From JAJZVS01 sp963708095 (GTDB taxonomy: Bacteria; Pseudomonadota; Alphaproteobacteria; Acetobacterales; Acetobacteraceae): DNA of 64,000 nt. The position numbers and the translations under genes were made by a program. Under the pieces are notes generated by a model. It was not told the origin of the DNA, searched no databases, and saw only the letters and a program-made list of their open reading frames with translations. Location: the NCBI GenBank assembly GCA_963708095.1, contig OY970182.1:4464001-4528000 (forward strand). The letters run 5' to 3'. How positions within the stretch are numbered: position 1 is the first letter of the stretch; each line of letters starts with the position of its first letter. Of this stretch, positions 32,393-41,720 are shown in pieces.

Positions 32393-33841
32393 ATGACCCC
32401 GCCGACTGTTCTGGTTGCCGATGATGATCGTTCAATTCGTACGGTGCTGACGCAGGCGTTGGGCCGTGCCGGCTATCAGGTGCGGTCGACCGGTCATGCC
32501 GCGACGTTGTGGCGCTGGGTGGAGGATGGCGAGGGTGATCTGGTGATCACCGACGTGGTGATGCCGGACGAGAACGGGCTGGACCTTATTCCGCGCATTC
32601 GTCGGGTGCGGCCTGATTTGCGGGTTGTGGTCATGAGTGCGCAGTCCACGCTCATGACCGCGGTGAAGGCGGCGCAGCGGGGCGCGTTCGAGTATTTGCC
32701 GAAGCCGTTCGATCTCGATGAACTTTTGAGCGTCGTGGGGCGTGCGTTGGCGACGCCGGCGGCGATGCCGGACCATGCGCCGGAGCCGCATGATGCCGAC
32801 GAACGCCTGCCGCTGATCGGGCGCAGTCCGGCGATGCAGGAGATTTATCGCACCATTGCCCGGCTCACGACGGCCGACCTCACGGTGATGATCAACGGCG
32901 AATCCGGCACCGGCAAAGAGCTGGTGGCCCGCGCGCTGCATGATTACGGCAAGCGCCGCGCAGGTCCGTTCGTGGCGGTGAACATGGCGGCGATTCCGCG
33001 CGAGCTGATCGAGAGCGAGTTGTTCGGCCATGAGCGCGGCGCTTTCACCGGCGCGCTCAACCGCGCCCCGGGCCGGTTCGAGCAGGGCAACGGGGGCACT
33101 TTGTTCCTCGACGAGATCGGCGACATGCCGCCGGAGGCGCAGACGCGGCTGCTGCGGGTCTTGCAGGAGGGTGAATTCACATCGGTCGGCGGGCGGCAGC
33201 CGATCAAGGCCAATGTGCGGATCATCGCGGCCACCCATCGCGATCTGCGCTCGGCGATCCGCCAGGGCCTGTTCCGCGAGGATTTGTTCTATCGCCTCAA
33301 CGTGGTGCCGATCCGCCTGCCGCCGTTGCGCGAGCGATTGGAGGACATCCCGCCGCTGGCGCGGCATTTCCTCGACCGCGCGCGGGCCGACGGGCTGGCG
33401 GCGAAGTCACTTGACGCCGCCGCGCTAGACCGGCTGAAGCGCCACCCCTGGCCGGGCAACGTGCGCGAGCTGGAAAACCTGATGCGCCGGCTGGCCGCGC
33501 TGCACCCGGCCGAGGTGATCGGCGCCGACGCGATCGAGGCGGAGCTGGCCGAAGCCGCCCCCGCGCCCGAACCGGCCGCGGCCGGCGGCGGGCCGGAGCC
33601 GCTGGCGCGCGCGGTGGAGCGCCACATCCGCGCCTTCCTCGCCGCGCATGACGGCGGCAGCGGCCCGTCCGACATCTACGACCGGGTGATTGCCGAGGTC
33701 GAACGGCCGCTGATCCGCCTGACCCTGGCGGCGACCCGCGGCAACCAGATCAAGGCCGCGGCGATGCTGGGGCTGAACCGGAACACCTTGCGCAAGAAGA
33801 TCCGCGACCTCGAGATTCCGGTGGTGCGGGGGCTGATGTGA
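32393..33841 (+). CDS. ntrC: Nitrogen regulation response regulator NtrC (sigma-54 activator)
   Basis: 482-residue sigma-54-dependent activator. Receiver domain with phospho-acceptor D54 (LVITDVVMPDENG), AAA+ domain with Walker A GESGTGKE, the sigma-54-contacting GAFTGA loop (GHERGAFTGALNRAPG), Walker B GGTLFLDEIGDMP, and a Fis-type helix-turn-helix at the C-terminus (NQIKAAAMLGLNRNTLRKKIRDLEI). AGGAG seven bases upstream fixes the start at 32393. It overlaps ntrY by 4 bases (GTGA). Confidence 0.97.
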   Translation: MTPPTVLVADDDRSIRTVLTQALGRAGYQVRSTGHAATLWRWVEDGEGDLVITDVVMPDENGLDLIPRIRRVRPDLRVVVMSAQSTLMTAVKAAQRGAFEYLPKPFDLDELLSVVGRALATPAAMPDHAPEPHDADERLPLIGRSPAMQEIYRTIARLTTADLTVMINGESGTGKELVARALHDYGKRRAGPFVAVNMAAIPRELIESELFGHERGAFTGALNRAPGRFEQGNGGTLFLDEIGDMPPEAQTRLLRVLQEGEFTSVGGRQPIKANVRIIAATHRDLRSAIRQGLFREDLFYRLNVVPIRLPPLRERLEDIPPLARHFLDRARADGLAAKSLDAAALDRLKRHPWPGNVRELENLMRRLAALHPAEVIGADAIEAELAEAAPAPEPAAAGGGPEPLARAVERHIRAFLAAHDGGSGPSDIYDRVIAEVERPLIRLTLAATRGNQIKAAAMLGLNRNTLRKKIRDLEIPVVRGLM

Positions 33842-36156
33842 ACCAGGTGCCGCCCCCGGCGGCGCTGGTTTCCACCGCGCCGCCGCCCGGCCCCGCGCTT
33901 GGCGGAACCGGCCCTGAACGCGAGCCGCCCTCCGGGGAGCCGCCTCGCGAGCCGACGCGCGCGTGGCCGGGGTATGTCGCCGATTTCCTGCTCGGCCGTG
34001 CGGTCACCATCGGGCTCGTGGTGCTGGCGGTGGCGACGGGGATTGCGACCTTCGTCATTCTTGCCCGCGGCTCGCCGTTCGCGGTGCATTCCGGCATCGG
34101 CGTCGGGCTCGTGTGGGCCAACCTTTCGGTGCTGCTGCTGCTTGGCCTCGTGCTGGCCGGGCGGCTCACCCGGGTGGTGACGGAGCGCCGGCGCGGCGCG
34201 GCCGGCGCGCGGCTGCATGTGCGGCTGGTGCTGCTCTACAGCGGTGTCGCCGTCGCGCCCTCCATCGTGGTCGCCGGCTTCGCGGTCGCGTTCTTCCATT
34301 TCGGCATCCAGTCCTGGTTCAACGACCCGGTGCGCACCGCGATCACCGAGTCGCTGCAGGTGGCGCGCGGCTACCTGGAGGAGCATCGCAACAACATCCG
34401 CGCCGTCGCGCTGGAGATGGCCAACGACATCAACCGCTCCGGCCAGTTGCTGGCGATCGACCCGCGCGATTTCGCCCGCGCGCTGGCCGAGCAGACCACC
34501 TTGCGCGGCCTGACCGAGGCGGTGATCTACGATGCGGCGTCCGAGGAGGTGGTGGCCTCGGCCGGGCTGTTCGGCGGCCTCGGCGTCACCCCACCGCCGC
34601 ACTGGGCGATCTCCCAGGCGCTGCACGGGGATGTGGTCGTGCTCGATTCCGCGCACGGGTCGGGCGTGCGTGCGGTGGTGGCACTCGATGCCACGCCGGC
34701 GCTGGTGATGATGGTCGGCCGGCCGGTCGATCCGCAGATCCTGAGTTACATGCAGCGTACCGAGCGGGCGGTAAACCAGTACAAACGCCTGGACGCCAAC
34801 CGATCCTGGCTGCAGATCGCCTTCGCCTGGATTTTCGCCATGGTGGCGCTGCTCGTGCTGTCGGCGGCGGTGCTGATCGGCCTGGTCATGGCGAACCAGA
34901 TCGCGCGGCCGATCGGGCGGCTGATCCAGGCCGCGGAGCGGGTGCGCGGCGGCGATCTTGCGGTGCGGGTGCCGGAAAAGCAGGCCGATGACGAGATCGC
35001 CGGCCTGTCGCGCGCTTTCAACCGCATGACCGGCCAGCTTGCCGCGCAGCGGTCGGAGCTGATGGCAGCCTACCGGCAGATCGACGAGCGGCGGCGCTTC
35101 ACCGAGGCGGTGCTGTCGGGTGTGTCGGCCGGGGTGATCGGACTCGACCCGCAGGGGCGGATCGAGTTGCCGAACCGGATCGCCGACCAGTTGCTCGGGA
35201 TCGACCTGCTGGCCGCCACCGGCCACCGCCTGGCCGAGCTGGTGCCCGAGTTCGCCCCGCTGCTGGCGACCGCGCTCACCGCCCCTGACCGGCCCCATGT
35301 GGCGGAGGTCGAGCTTGGCCCGCCGGCGCACCGGCGCACCTTGCTCGTGCGCATCGGTGCCGACCTGTCGGGCGAGCGGGCCGAAGGGTTCGTCGTGACG
35401 TTCGACGACATCACCGAATTGCAGGCGGCGCAGCGCAAGGCTGCCTGGGCCGACGTGGCGCGGCGCATCGCGCACGAGATCAAGAACCCGCTCACGCCGA
35501 TCCAGCTTGCCGCCGAACGGCTCAAGCGGCGCTTCGGGCGGGAGATCACGTCGGATCCGGAGACGTTCGCGCTGTGCGCGGACACGATCGTGCGCCATGT
35601 CGGTGACATCGGCCGCATGGTCGACGAGTTCTCCGCCTTCGCGCGGATGCCGGCTCCGGTCATCAAGCGCGAGGACGTGGGGCGCATCGCGCGCGAGGCG
35701 CTGGTGCTGCAGAAGACCGCCCGGCCCCTGATCGACTGGCACACCGACATTCCCGAGCAGGGGCCGGTGGCGCCCTGCGACCGGCGGATGTTGCGCCAGG
35801 CGCTGTCCAACCTGCTCGCCAATGCCGCCGATGCGGTGGCGATGCGCCCGCGCGGGGCGGAGGAGGGCGGCGCGGCCGGCCGGATCACGCTCGCGGTCAA
35901 GGTGGTGGGGGACGAAGTCCGGCTGTCCGTCACCGACGACGGCATCGGCCTGCCGCAGGAGGATCGCGCGCGGCTGGCGGAACCGTACGTGACCCACAAA
36001 CCGAAGGGAACGGGGTTGGGTCTCGCGATCGTGAAGAAGATCATGGAAGACCACGGCGGGCGGCTTCTGCTGGAAGACAGGGCCGACGGGCCGGGCGCGG
36101 TGGCGACCCTCATTCTACCGATCGGGACGGGGGGGAAGACGGAAGATGGCGCATGA
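33838..36156 (+). CDS. ntrY: Sensor histidine kinase NtrY
   Basis: 772-residue membrane kinase starting with GTG at 33838 inside the ntrC stop. After a Pro-rich N-terminus of about 45 residues there are membrane helices near 48-75, 85-105, 130-160 and 325-350 with a periplasmic loop between the last two, then HAMP (ANQIARPIGRLIQAAERVRGGDL), PAS, the phospho-acceptor H546 (RRIAHEIKNPLTPIQLAAERLKRR) and the ATPase domain (NLLANAADAV, TDDGIGLP, GTGLGLAIVKKI). Partner of NtrX; the pair is linked to nitrogen and redox control in related bacteria. Confidence 0.95.
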   Translation: MNQVPPPAALVSTAPPPGPALGGTGPEREPPSGEPPREPTRAWPGYVADFLLGRAVTIGLVVLAVATGIATFVILARGSPFAVHSGIGVGLVWANLSVLLLLGLVLAGRLTRVVTERRRGAAGARLHVRLVLLYSGVAVAPSIVVAGFAVAFFHFGIQSWFNDPVRTAITESLQVARGYLEEHRNNIRAVALEMANDINRSGQLLAIDPRDFARALAEQTTLRGLTEAVIYDAASEEVVASAGLFGGLGVTPPPHWAISQALHGDVVVLDSAHGSGVRAVVALDATPALVMMVGRPVDPQILSYMQRTERAVNQYKRLDANRSWLQIAFAWIFAMVALLVLSAAVLIGLVMANQIARPIGRLIQAAERVRGGDLAVRVPEKQADDEIAGLSRAFNRMTGQLAAQRSELMAAYRQIDERRRFTEAVLSGVSAGVIGLDPQGRIELPNRIADQLLGIDLLAATGHRLAELVPEFAPLLATALTAPDRPHVAEVELGPPAHRRTLLVRIGADLSGERAEGFVVTFDDITELQAAQRKAAWADVARRIAHEIKNPLTPIQLAAERLKRRFGREITSDPETFALCADTIVRHVGDIGRMVDEFSAFARMPAPVIKREDVGRIAREALVLQKTARPLIDWHTDIPEQGPVAPCDRRMLRQALSNLLANAADAVAMRPRGAEEGGAAGRITLAVKVVGDEVRLSVTDDGIGLPQEDRARLAEPYVTHKPKGTGLGLAIVKKIMEDHGGRLLLEDRADGPGAVATLILPIGTGGKTEDGA

Positions 36157-37549
36157 CATCCTGATCGTCGACGACGAGCCCGATATCCGCCTGCTGATCG
36201 AGGGCGTGCTGCGCGACGAAGGCTACGAAACCCGCGGCGCCGGTGATTCGGATGCGGCCCTCGCGGCGTTCCGCGCCCGCCGCCCGTCGCTTGCGATCCT
36301 GGACGTGTGGCTGCAGGGCTCGAAGCTGGACGGGCTCGGCATCCTCGCCGCCCTGCACCGGGAGGAGCCGCAGGTGCCGGTGGTGATGATCTCCGGCCAC
36401 GGCACGATCGAGATGGCGGTGCAGGCGATCCAGCACGGTGCCTATGATTTCATCGAGAAGCCGTTCGAATCCGACCGTCTGCTCCTGGTGGTCCGCCGCG
36501 CGCTGGAAGCGGCGGCGCTGGCGCGCGAGAACGCCGAGCTGCGGCTGCGCGCCGGGCCGGAAACCCAGCTCACCGGCACCAGCGCGGTGATGGCCGCGGT
36601 GCGCGCGCAGATCGAGCGGGTGGCGCCGACCGGATCGCGCGTGCTGATCCACGGTCCCGCCGGCTCCGGCAAGGAGGTCGCGGCGCGGATGATCCACGCC
36701 CGCTCCCGCCGCGCCGACGGCCCGTTCGTGGCGCTGAACTGCGCCACCCTCGCCCCCGCACGGTTCGAGGAGGAGCTGTTCGGCATCGAGGCCGGGGCCG
36801 ATCCGCTCGCGCATCCGCGCCGAGCGGGGGTGCTGGAGCGCGCCCACGGCGGCACCCTGCTGCTCGACGAGGTGTCCGACCTGCCGCCGGAAACCCAGGG
36901 CAAGATCGTGCGCGTGCTGCAGGACCAGGCATTCGAGCGGCTGGGCGGCTCGGCGCGGGTGCGGGTCGATGTGCGGGTGCTGGCAACGACGAACCGCGAC
37001 CTGGCGTCGGAAATCGCCGCCGGGCGGTTCCGCGAGGACCTGTATTACCGTCTGGCCGTCGTGCCGCTGCGGTTGCCCGCCTTGCGCGAGCGGCGCGAGG
37101 ACATCCCGGCGCTGGCGCGGCATTTCATGGCGCGTTCGGCCGAGGTGTCCGCCATGATGGCGCGCGAGCTGTCGGCGGATGCGATGACGGCGCTGCAGGC
37201 GAACGACTGGCCGGGCAACGTGCGCCAGTTGCGCAACCTGATCGACTGGCTGCTGATCATGGCGCCCGGCAGCGCCGCCGACCCGATCCGCCCCGATATG
37301 CTGCCGCCGGAACTCGCCGCCGGCGCGCCGGCGCTGCTCGCCACCGACCCCGGCGCGGACGTGATGGGCCTGCCCCTGCGCGAGGCGCGGGATCTGTTCG
37401 AGAGCAAGTACCTGCACGCGCAATTACTGCGGTTCGGCGGCAACATCAGCCGCACGGCGCAGTTCGTCGGGATGGAACGCAGCGCGCTGCACCGCAAGCT
37501 GAAGCAGCTCGGCGTGAACACGGACGAACGCGAGCGCGTCGGCGGCTGA
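36146..37549 (+). CDS. ntrX: Response regulator NtrX, lacking the GAFTGA loop
   Basis: 467-residue NtrC-family regulator overlapping ntrY by 11 bases. Receiver domain with D53 (LAILDVWLQGS), AAA+ domain with Walker A GPAGSGKE and Walker B GGTLLLDEVSDLP, and a Fis-type DNA-binding end (NISRTAQFVGMERSALHRKLKQLG). The segment that should carry GAFTGA reads FGIEAGADPLAHPRRAGVLE, so contact with sigma-54 is probably lost. Loss of this loop is known in alphaproteobacterial NtrX, which acts with other sigma factors or as a repressor. Last gene of the operon. Confidence 0.95.
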   Translation: MAHDILIVDDEPDIRLLIEGVLRDEGYETRGAGDSDAALAAFRARRPSLAILDVWLQGSKLDGLGILAALHREEPQVPVVMISGHGTIEMAVQAIQHGAYDFIEKPFESDRLLLVVRRALEAAALARENAELRLRAGPETQLTGTSAVMAAVRAQIERVAPTGSRVLIHGPAGSGKEVAARMIHARSRRADGPFVALNCATLAPARFEEELFGIEAGADPLAHPRRAGVLERAHGGTLLLDEVSDLPPETQGKIVRVLQDQAFERLGGSARVRVDVRVLATTNRDLASEIAAGRFREDLYYRLAVVPLRLPALRERREDIPALARHFMARSAEVSAMMARELSADAMTALQANDWPGNVRQLRNLIDWLLIMAPGSAADPIRPDMLPPELAAGAPALLATDPGADVMGLPLREARDLFESKYLHAQLLRFGGNISRTAQFVGMERSALHRKLKQLGVNTDERERVGG

Positions 37550-37594
37550 CAGGCCGGGGCGGGCGCGTGGCCCCCTGGCCTTGCGTTCCGGCCG

Positions 37595-38701
37595 CTACGC
37601 CGGCGCCAGCATGTCGCCCAGCTTGCTGACCAGATAGTCCAGGTCGTCCGGGGCGAAATCCTCGCATTGCGACAGGATGCGGGCGATGACGCGGGCGCGG
37701 TAGCGCTCGAAGTCGCGGTCGCCGCCGTCCAGGGTGGTGCTGTTCACGGCGTCGATCGCGACCCGGAACACCGGCAGCAGGCTGTCCGGCAGCCCGGCCT
37801 TGCAGTAGAGCGACGCCAGGCCGTTGCCGCCGGCGTCGTGCACCAGGACCTGCGCGTTCTCTGGCGACACGTGCGCGCGCACGGCCAGGGCGGTTTCGAA
37901 GAACGCCAGGTCGCCCATGCAGAGTGCGCGCAGGATCAGCGATGTGGTCAGCCGCTGGTTCCGGTGCATTTGCCGGATCAAGGTTTCCAGTTCCTGCCGG
38001 CCGGCCCGCGCGCTCAGCCTGAGGATCGCGCGTTCCCGGTTCTGCAGCACGAGATCGGTGGCCACCGTCGGCGGCAGGGTGTGGTGCGACAGCAGGTGCC
38101 CGCGCAGTTCCTCCGATACCAGGACCACGAGGCGTTCGGCCACCGTGACCGGAAGGCTGGTACGGCGCACGATGCCTGATTTCACTGCCTCGCTGTCGGC
38201 GAAGCGATCGACGGCGCGGTGCAGGCTGGGTTCGGCGATCCGCGCGCCTTTGTTTGCGAGCAAGGTCGCGACCGCCTGTTCGCCCGCCGTGGTGATCAGC
38301 GCGTCCGACACCGGTTCCGATACGGCGGGTCGCGAGGCGATCGCTTTCTGGCGGGACGGCGCGGCCTGACGCAGGATGGTGATCAGGTCGTCGTCGGTCA
38401 GTGCCGGCGAGGCGGACAGGATCGGCAACGCCACCCTCTCCACGTCCCGCGCCAGGCGCAGCGCCACGTCGCGCGGCAGGTGCGGGGCCCGGCGCACGCT
38501 TTCCGCCAGGGCGCCGCGGACAGCGGCGGCGACGTCCTGTGCCATGATCCGGGCGATGTCCTGGGCGATGGCGCGCTCGTCCGGCGTGACCTCCGCGCTT
38601 TCGATTTCCTGCGCGATCTTGATGGCGAGCTCGGCGCGCACATCGACGGAGGGCTCTGCCAGCAGGCGAGCCAGGTCGGCCTGGGAGAGGGAGGAGGTCA
38701 T
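37595..38701 (-). CDS. DUF2336 family protein
   Basis: 368-residue, almost entirely alpha-helical protein with the HEAT-like pattern of the DUF2336 family: LARLLAEPSVDVRAELAIKIAQ, repeated VR/LARD blocks, and ERLVVLVSEELRGHLLSHHTLP followed by a Leu-rich C-terminal half. No membrane segment or catalytic motif is visible. The family occurs mainly in Alphaproteobacteria and is of unknown function. The start MTSSLS is supported by family similarity; the frame upstream is antisense to the next gene. It converges on ntrX across a short GC-rich gap containing a fragment of the GGCCTTGC repeat arm. Confidence 0.85.
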   Translation of the reverse strand: MTSSLSQADLARLLAEPSVDVRAELAIKIAQEIESAEVTPDERAIAQDIARIMAQDVAAAVRGALAESVRRAPHLPRDVALRLARDVERVALPILSASPALTDDDLITILRQAAPSRQKAIASRPAVSEPVSDALITTAGEQAVATLLANKGARIAEPSLHRAVDRFADSEAVKSGIVRRTSLPVTVAERLVVLVSEELRGHLLSHHTLPPTVATDLVLQNRERAILRLSARAGRQELETLIRQMHRNQRLTTSLILRALCMGDLAFFETALAVRAHVSPENAQVLVHDAGGNGLASLYCKAGLPDSLLPVFRVAIDAVNSTTLDGGDRDFERYRARVIARILSQCEDFAPDDLDYLVSKLGDMLAPA

Positions 38702-38903
38702 GGGTGCAATCGCGTCGCCTGCTTGCCGTCGGGCAGAGTGGGTGCCGGAAGTTGAGCGCTGGTTAATTCGGCCGCGGCCGCGGTGATCCACCCGGTTCCG
38801 CTGATCCGCCCGATCCGCGGGCATGCCGATTGGCCTCTGCCGGGTTTTGCCGCATTGTCGCGCCTCATTCGCGTGCCACGTCTTTTCCCCCGCCGGAGTT
38901 GCC

Positions 38904-40682
38904 ATGTTCACCACCCGTCCCGAGCTCGCCGGCACGTTCGGCGTCGTCGCCACAACGCACTGGATCGCCAGCGCCGTCGGCATGTCGGTGCTGGAGCGCG
39001 GCGGCAACGCGTTCGACGCGGCGGTGGCGGCCGCCTTCACGTTGCACCTCGCCGAGCCGCACCTGAACGGGCCGGGCGGCGATGCGCCGATCATCTTCCA
39101 CGACGCCCGCGCCGGGCGGCAGCGGGTGATCTGCGGCCAGGGGGTCGCGCCGCAGGCCGCCACGCGGGAGCATTTCGCCGGCCTCGGCCTCGATCTGATC
39201 CCCGCCACCGGGGTGCTGCCGGCAGTGGTGCCGGGGGCGGTCGATGCGTGGCTGCTGCTGCTGCGCGACTGGGGCACGTGGGAGCTGGCGGACGTGCTCG
39301 CCTACGCGATCGGCTACGCCAGCGAGGGCATTCCGATCGTGCCGCGGATCAGTGCCACGATCGAAGGCGTGCGCCCGCTGTTCGAGACGGAGTGGAAAAG
39401 CTCGGCCGCGGTCTTCCTACCGGGCGGGCAGGTGCCGGCGCCGGGCAGCCTGTTCGCGCGTCCCGCGCTGGCCGCGACCTGGCGGCGGCTGCTGGCCGAG
39501 GCGGTCGGGGCCTCCCGCGAGGCGCGGATCGAGGCGGCGCGCGGGGCGTTCTACCGCGGCTTCGTTGCCGAGGCGGTGGATCGCCTCTTCCGCACGCAGG
39601 AGGTGCTGGACGTGACCGGCCGGCGGCATCGCGGCCTGCTTGCGGCTTCGGATTTCGCTGCCTGGCACGCGACGGTGGAGGACCCCGCCAGCTACGACTA
39701 CCACGGCCACACGGTGCTGAAATGCGGCGTCTGGAGCCAGGGGCCGGTGCTGCTGCAACAGCTTGCCCTGCTGTCCGGCTTCGATATCGCGGCCATGGAC
39801 CCGACGGGGGCGGAGTTCGTGCATACCGTCGTCGAGTGCGCCAAGCTCGCCTATGCCGACCGGGAGGGGTGGTACGGCGAGCCGCGCTTCACCGACGTGC
39901 CGCTGCCCACCCTGCTGTCTGACGCCTACAACGCCGAGCGGCGCAAGCTCGTGGGGGCGGAGGCATCGCTGACGCTGCGGCCGGGCACGGTGGACGGGCG
40001 CACGCCGGCGGTCGACTTCGACGCCGCCGCGGCGCGGGCCGCGCTGCTGACCCGCGCGCCGGGCGCCGGGGAGCCGACGGTGGCCCGGCTCGGCGTGATC
40101 GGGGCCGACACGTGCCACATCGATGCGATCGATCGCTGGGGGAACATGGTGAGCGCCACGCCCTCGGGCGGGTGGCTGCAATCCTCCCCGGTGATCCCGG
40201 AGCTCGGTTTCCCGATGGGCACGCGCGGGCAGATGTTCTGGCTGCAACCGGGGCTCGCGGCCAGCCTGCATCCAGGTGCCCGGCCGCGCACCACGCTTTC
40301 CCCCAGCATGGCGCTGCGCGACGGCAAGCCCTGGATGAGCTTCGGCACGCCGGGCGGCGATCAGCAGGACCAGTGGCAGACGATCTTCTTCCTGCGCATG
40401 GTCCACCACAACCTGAACATCCAGGAGGCGATCGACCTGCCGTCGTTCCATTCCGAACATTTCACCTCCAGCTTCTGGCCGCGGGCGGCGCGGCCGGGCA
40501 AGCTCGTGATCGAGGGGCGTTTCGACGACGCCGTCCTGGCCGAGCTGCGCGCCCGCGGCCACCGCGCCGAGAAGGGCGAGGACTGGTCGGAGGGCCGGCT
40601 GTCGGCGGCACGGATAGAGGCCGGGCAGTTGCGCACCGGCGCCAACCCGCGCGGCATGCAGGGCTACGCGGTCGGCCGCTGA
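38904..40682 (+). CDS. ggt: Gamma-glutamyltransferase family protein
   Basis: 592-residue Ntn-hydrolase. GGNAFDAAVAAAFTLHLAEPHLNGPGGD at the N-terminus and YHGHTVLKCGVWSQGPVLLQ are typical of the large subunit; self-cleavage is expected before T403 in GADTCHIDAIDRWGNMVSATPSGGW, and the small subunit ends in EHFTSSFWPR. The protein has no signal peptide, so it is probably cytoplasmic. It may hydrolyse glutathione or another gamma-glutamyl or lactam compound. GGAG six bases upstream supports the ATG at 38904. It overlaps the next gene by one base. Confidence 0.92.
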   Translation: MFTTRPELAGTFGVVATTHWIASAVGMSVLERGGNAFDAAVAAAFTLHLAEPHLNGPGGDAPIIFHDARAGRQRVICGQGVAPQAATREHFAGLGLDLIPATGVLPAVVPGAVDAWLLLLRDWGTWELADVLAYAIGYASEGIPIVPRISATIEGVRPLFETEWKSSAAVFLPGGQVPAPGSLFARPALAATWRRLLAEAVGASREARIEAARGAFYRGFVAEAVDRLFRTQEVLDVTGRRHRGLLAASDFAAWHATVEDPASYDYHGHTVLKCGVWSQGPVLLQQLALLSGFDIAAMDPTGAEFVHTVVECAKLAYADREGWYGEPRFTDVPLPTLLSDAYNAERRKLVGAEASLTLRPGTVDGRTPAVDFDAAAARAALLTRAPGAGEPTVARLGVIGADTCHIDAIDRWGNMVSATPSGGWLQSSPVIPELGFPMGTRGQMFWLQPGLAASLHPGARPRTTLSPSMALRDGKPWMSFGTPGGDQQDQWQTIFFLRMVHHNLNIQEAIDLPSFHSEHFTSSFWPRAARPGKLVIEGRFDDAVLAELRARGHRAEKGEDWSEGRLSAARIEAGQLRTGANPRGMQGYAVGR

Positions 40683-41572
40683 TGCGCCGGCTCGTCCAGC
40701 CTGGACCGGCGCCGGCGGAGCGGATCGAAAGCCTCGCCGGCCCGGGCGTCGTGCTGGACTACACCCTGGAACCGGGTCGCTCCCTGGTCGAGGCGCTCAC
40801 CGCGCCGCTGGTCGCCGCCGGGGCACGGAGCGCGGCGATCGTGTTCGGGGCCGCGGCGCTGGCGCCGTTCCGCTTCGTCCTGCCGGGGCCGGCGCGCGAC
40901 GGCGCGCATGTCGCCTGGTTCAGCGATCCGCGCACGCCGGGCGGCGATCCGGCGCGGCCGAGCATGGTCGAGACGGCGAACGCCACCTTCGGCTGGCGCG
41001 ACGGCGCGCCCTTCGTGCATTGCCACGGCGTCTGGGTCGAGCCGGACGGGACGCGGCGCGGCGGGCATCTGCTGCCCGACGAAACCTTTATTGCCGCCCC
41101 GGCACGCGCCCGTGCCTGGGGGCTCGCGGACGTCGCGATCACCGTGGATCCCGATCCGGAGACGAATTTTCCGCTGTTCCATCCGGTGGCGGCACCGGCG
41201 GGTCGGGTGCCCGCGGACGGCTTCGTTCCCGATGGGGCGATCCGGCTGATCGCCGCGCGCATTCGCCCGAACGAGGAGATCGGCGCCGCCCTGATTGCAC
41301 TCTGTGCCCGCTACGGCCTGGCGCGCGCCGCCGTGCGCGGCAGCCTGGGCAGCCTGATCGGCGCCGGCTTCGCCGACGGGCGCGTGGTACCCGACCTGGC
41401 CACGGAGGTGCTGGTGCGTCACGGGATGGTCGCCCCCGGCCCCGACGGCGCGTTGGCGGCCACGCTCGACCTGGTGGTGGTTGATGCCGCGGGCTGGCCG
41501 CATGAGGGGCGGCTAGCGCCGGGGGAGAATCCGGTCTGCATCACCTTCGAGCTGATGCTGGAGGCGGTCTGA
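40682..41572 (+). CDS. PPC/DUF296-domain protein coupled to gamma-glutamyltransferase
   Basis: 296-residue protein apparently built from two similar halves of the PPC (DUF296) type: a first half with VEALTAPLVAAGARSAAIVFGAAAL and FVHCHGVWVEPDG, where the His-x-His pair could bind metal, and a second half with FVPDGAIRLIAARIRPNEEIGAALIALCARYGLARAAVRGSLG. PPC domains occur in prokaryotic proteins of unknown function. Translational coupling to the gamma-glutamyltransferase (TGATG overlap) implies a shared pathway. The stop codon overlaps the beginning of the triple-hairpin repeat copy B. Confidence 0.8.
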   Translation: MRRLVQPGPAPAERIESLAGPGVVLDYTLEPGRSLVEALTAPLVAAGARSAAIVFGAAALAPFRFVLPGPARDGAHVAWFSDPRTPGGDPARPSMVETANATFGWRDGAPFVHCHGVWVEPDGTRRGGHLLPDETFIAAPARARAWGLADVAITVDPDPETNFPLFHPVAAPAGRVPADGFVPDGAIRLIAARIRPNEEIGAALIALCARYGLARAAVRGSLGSLIGAGFADGRVVPDLATEVLVRHGMVAPGPDGALAATLDLVVVDAAGWPHEGRLAPGENPVCITFELMLEAV

Positions 41573-41698
41573 CACCGGCGGCCTCTTCGGCCGGCCGGTA
41601 TCGCGCATGGGGTTGGCGGGGCGGCCATACGCAAAATCAAGGACATACCAGCGGTCAGGTGGACGCCGGACGAGTCATCGGCCGGGGCCGCTTGTATG
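41571..41698 (+). repeat. 128-bp triple-hairpin repeat, copy B
   Basis: Same order of three stem-loops as at 24769, starting inside the stop codon of the PPC gene. Pairing is weaker than in copy A: GACACCGG at the left end, GCGCATGG against CCATACGC in hairpin 2, and GCGGTC against GGCCGCTTG in hairpin 3. It ends 22 bases before the stop of the convergent Smr gene, so the repeat fills the convergent gap. Confidence 0.88.
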
Positions 41699-41720
41699 AC
41701 CCCGGGGCCGCGCGGCCGGA

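Noticed and set aside
33676..36054. 792-residue minus-strand open frame
   Set aside because: Antisense to ntrY; His/Arg-rich without recognisable domains.
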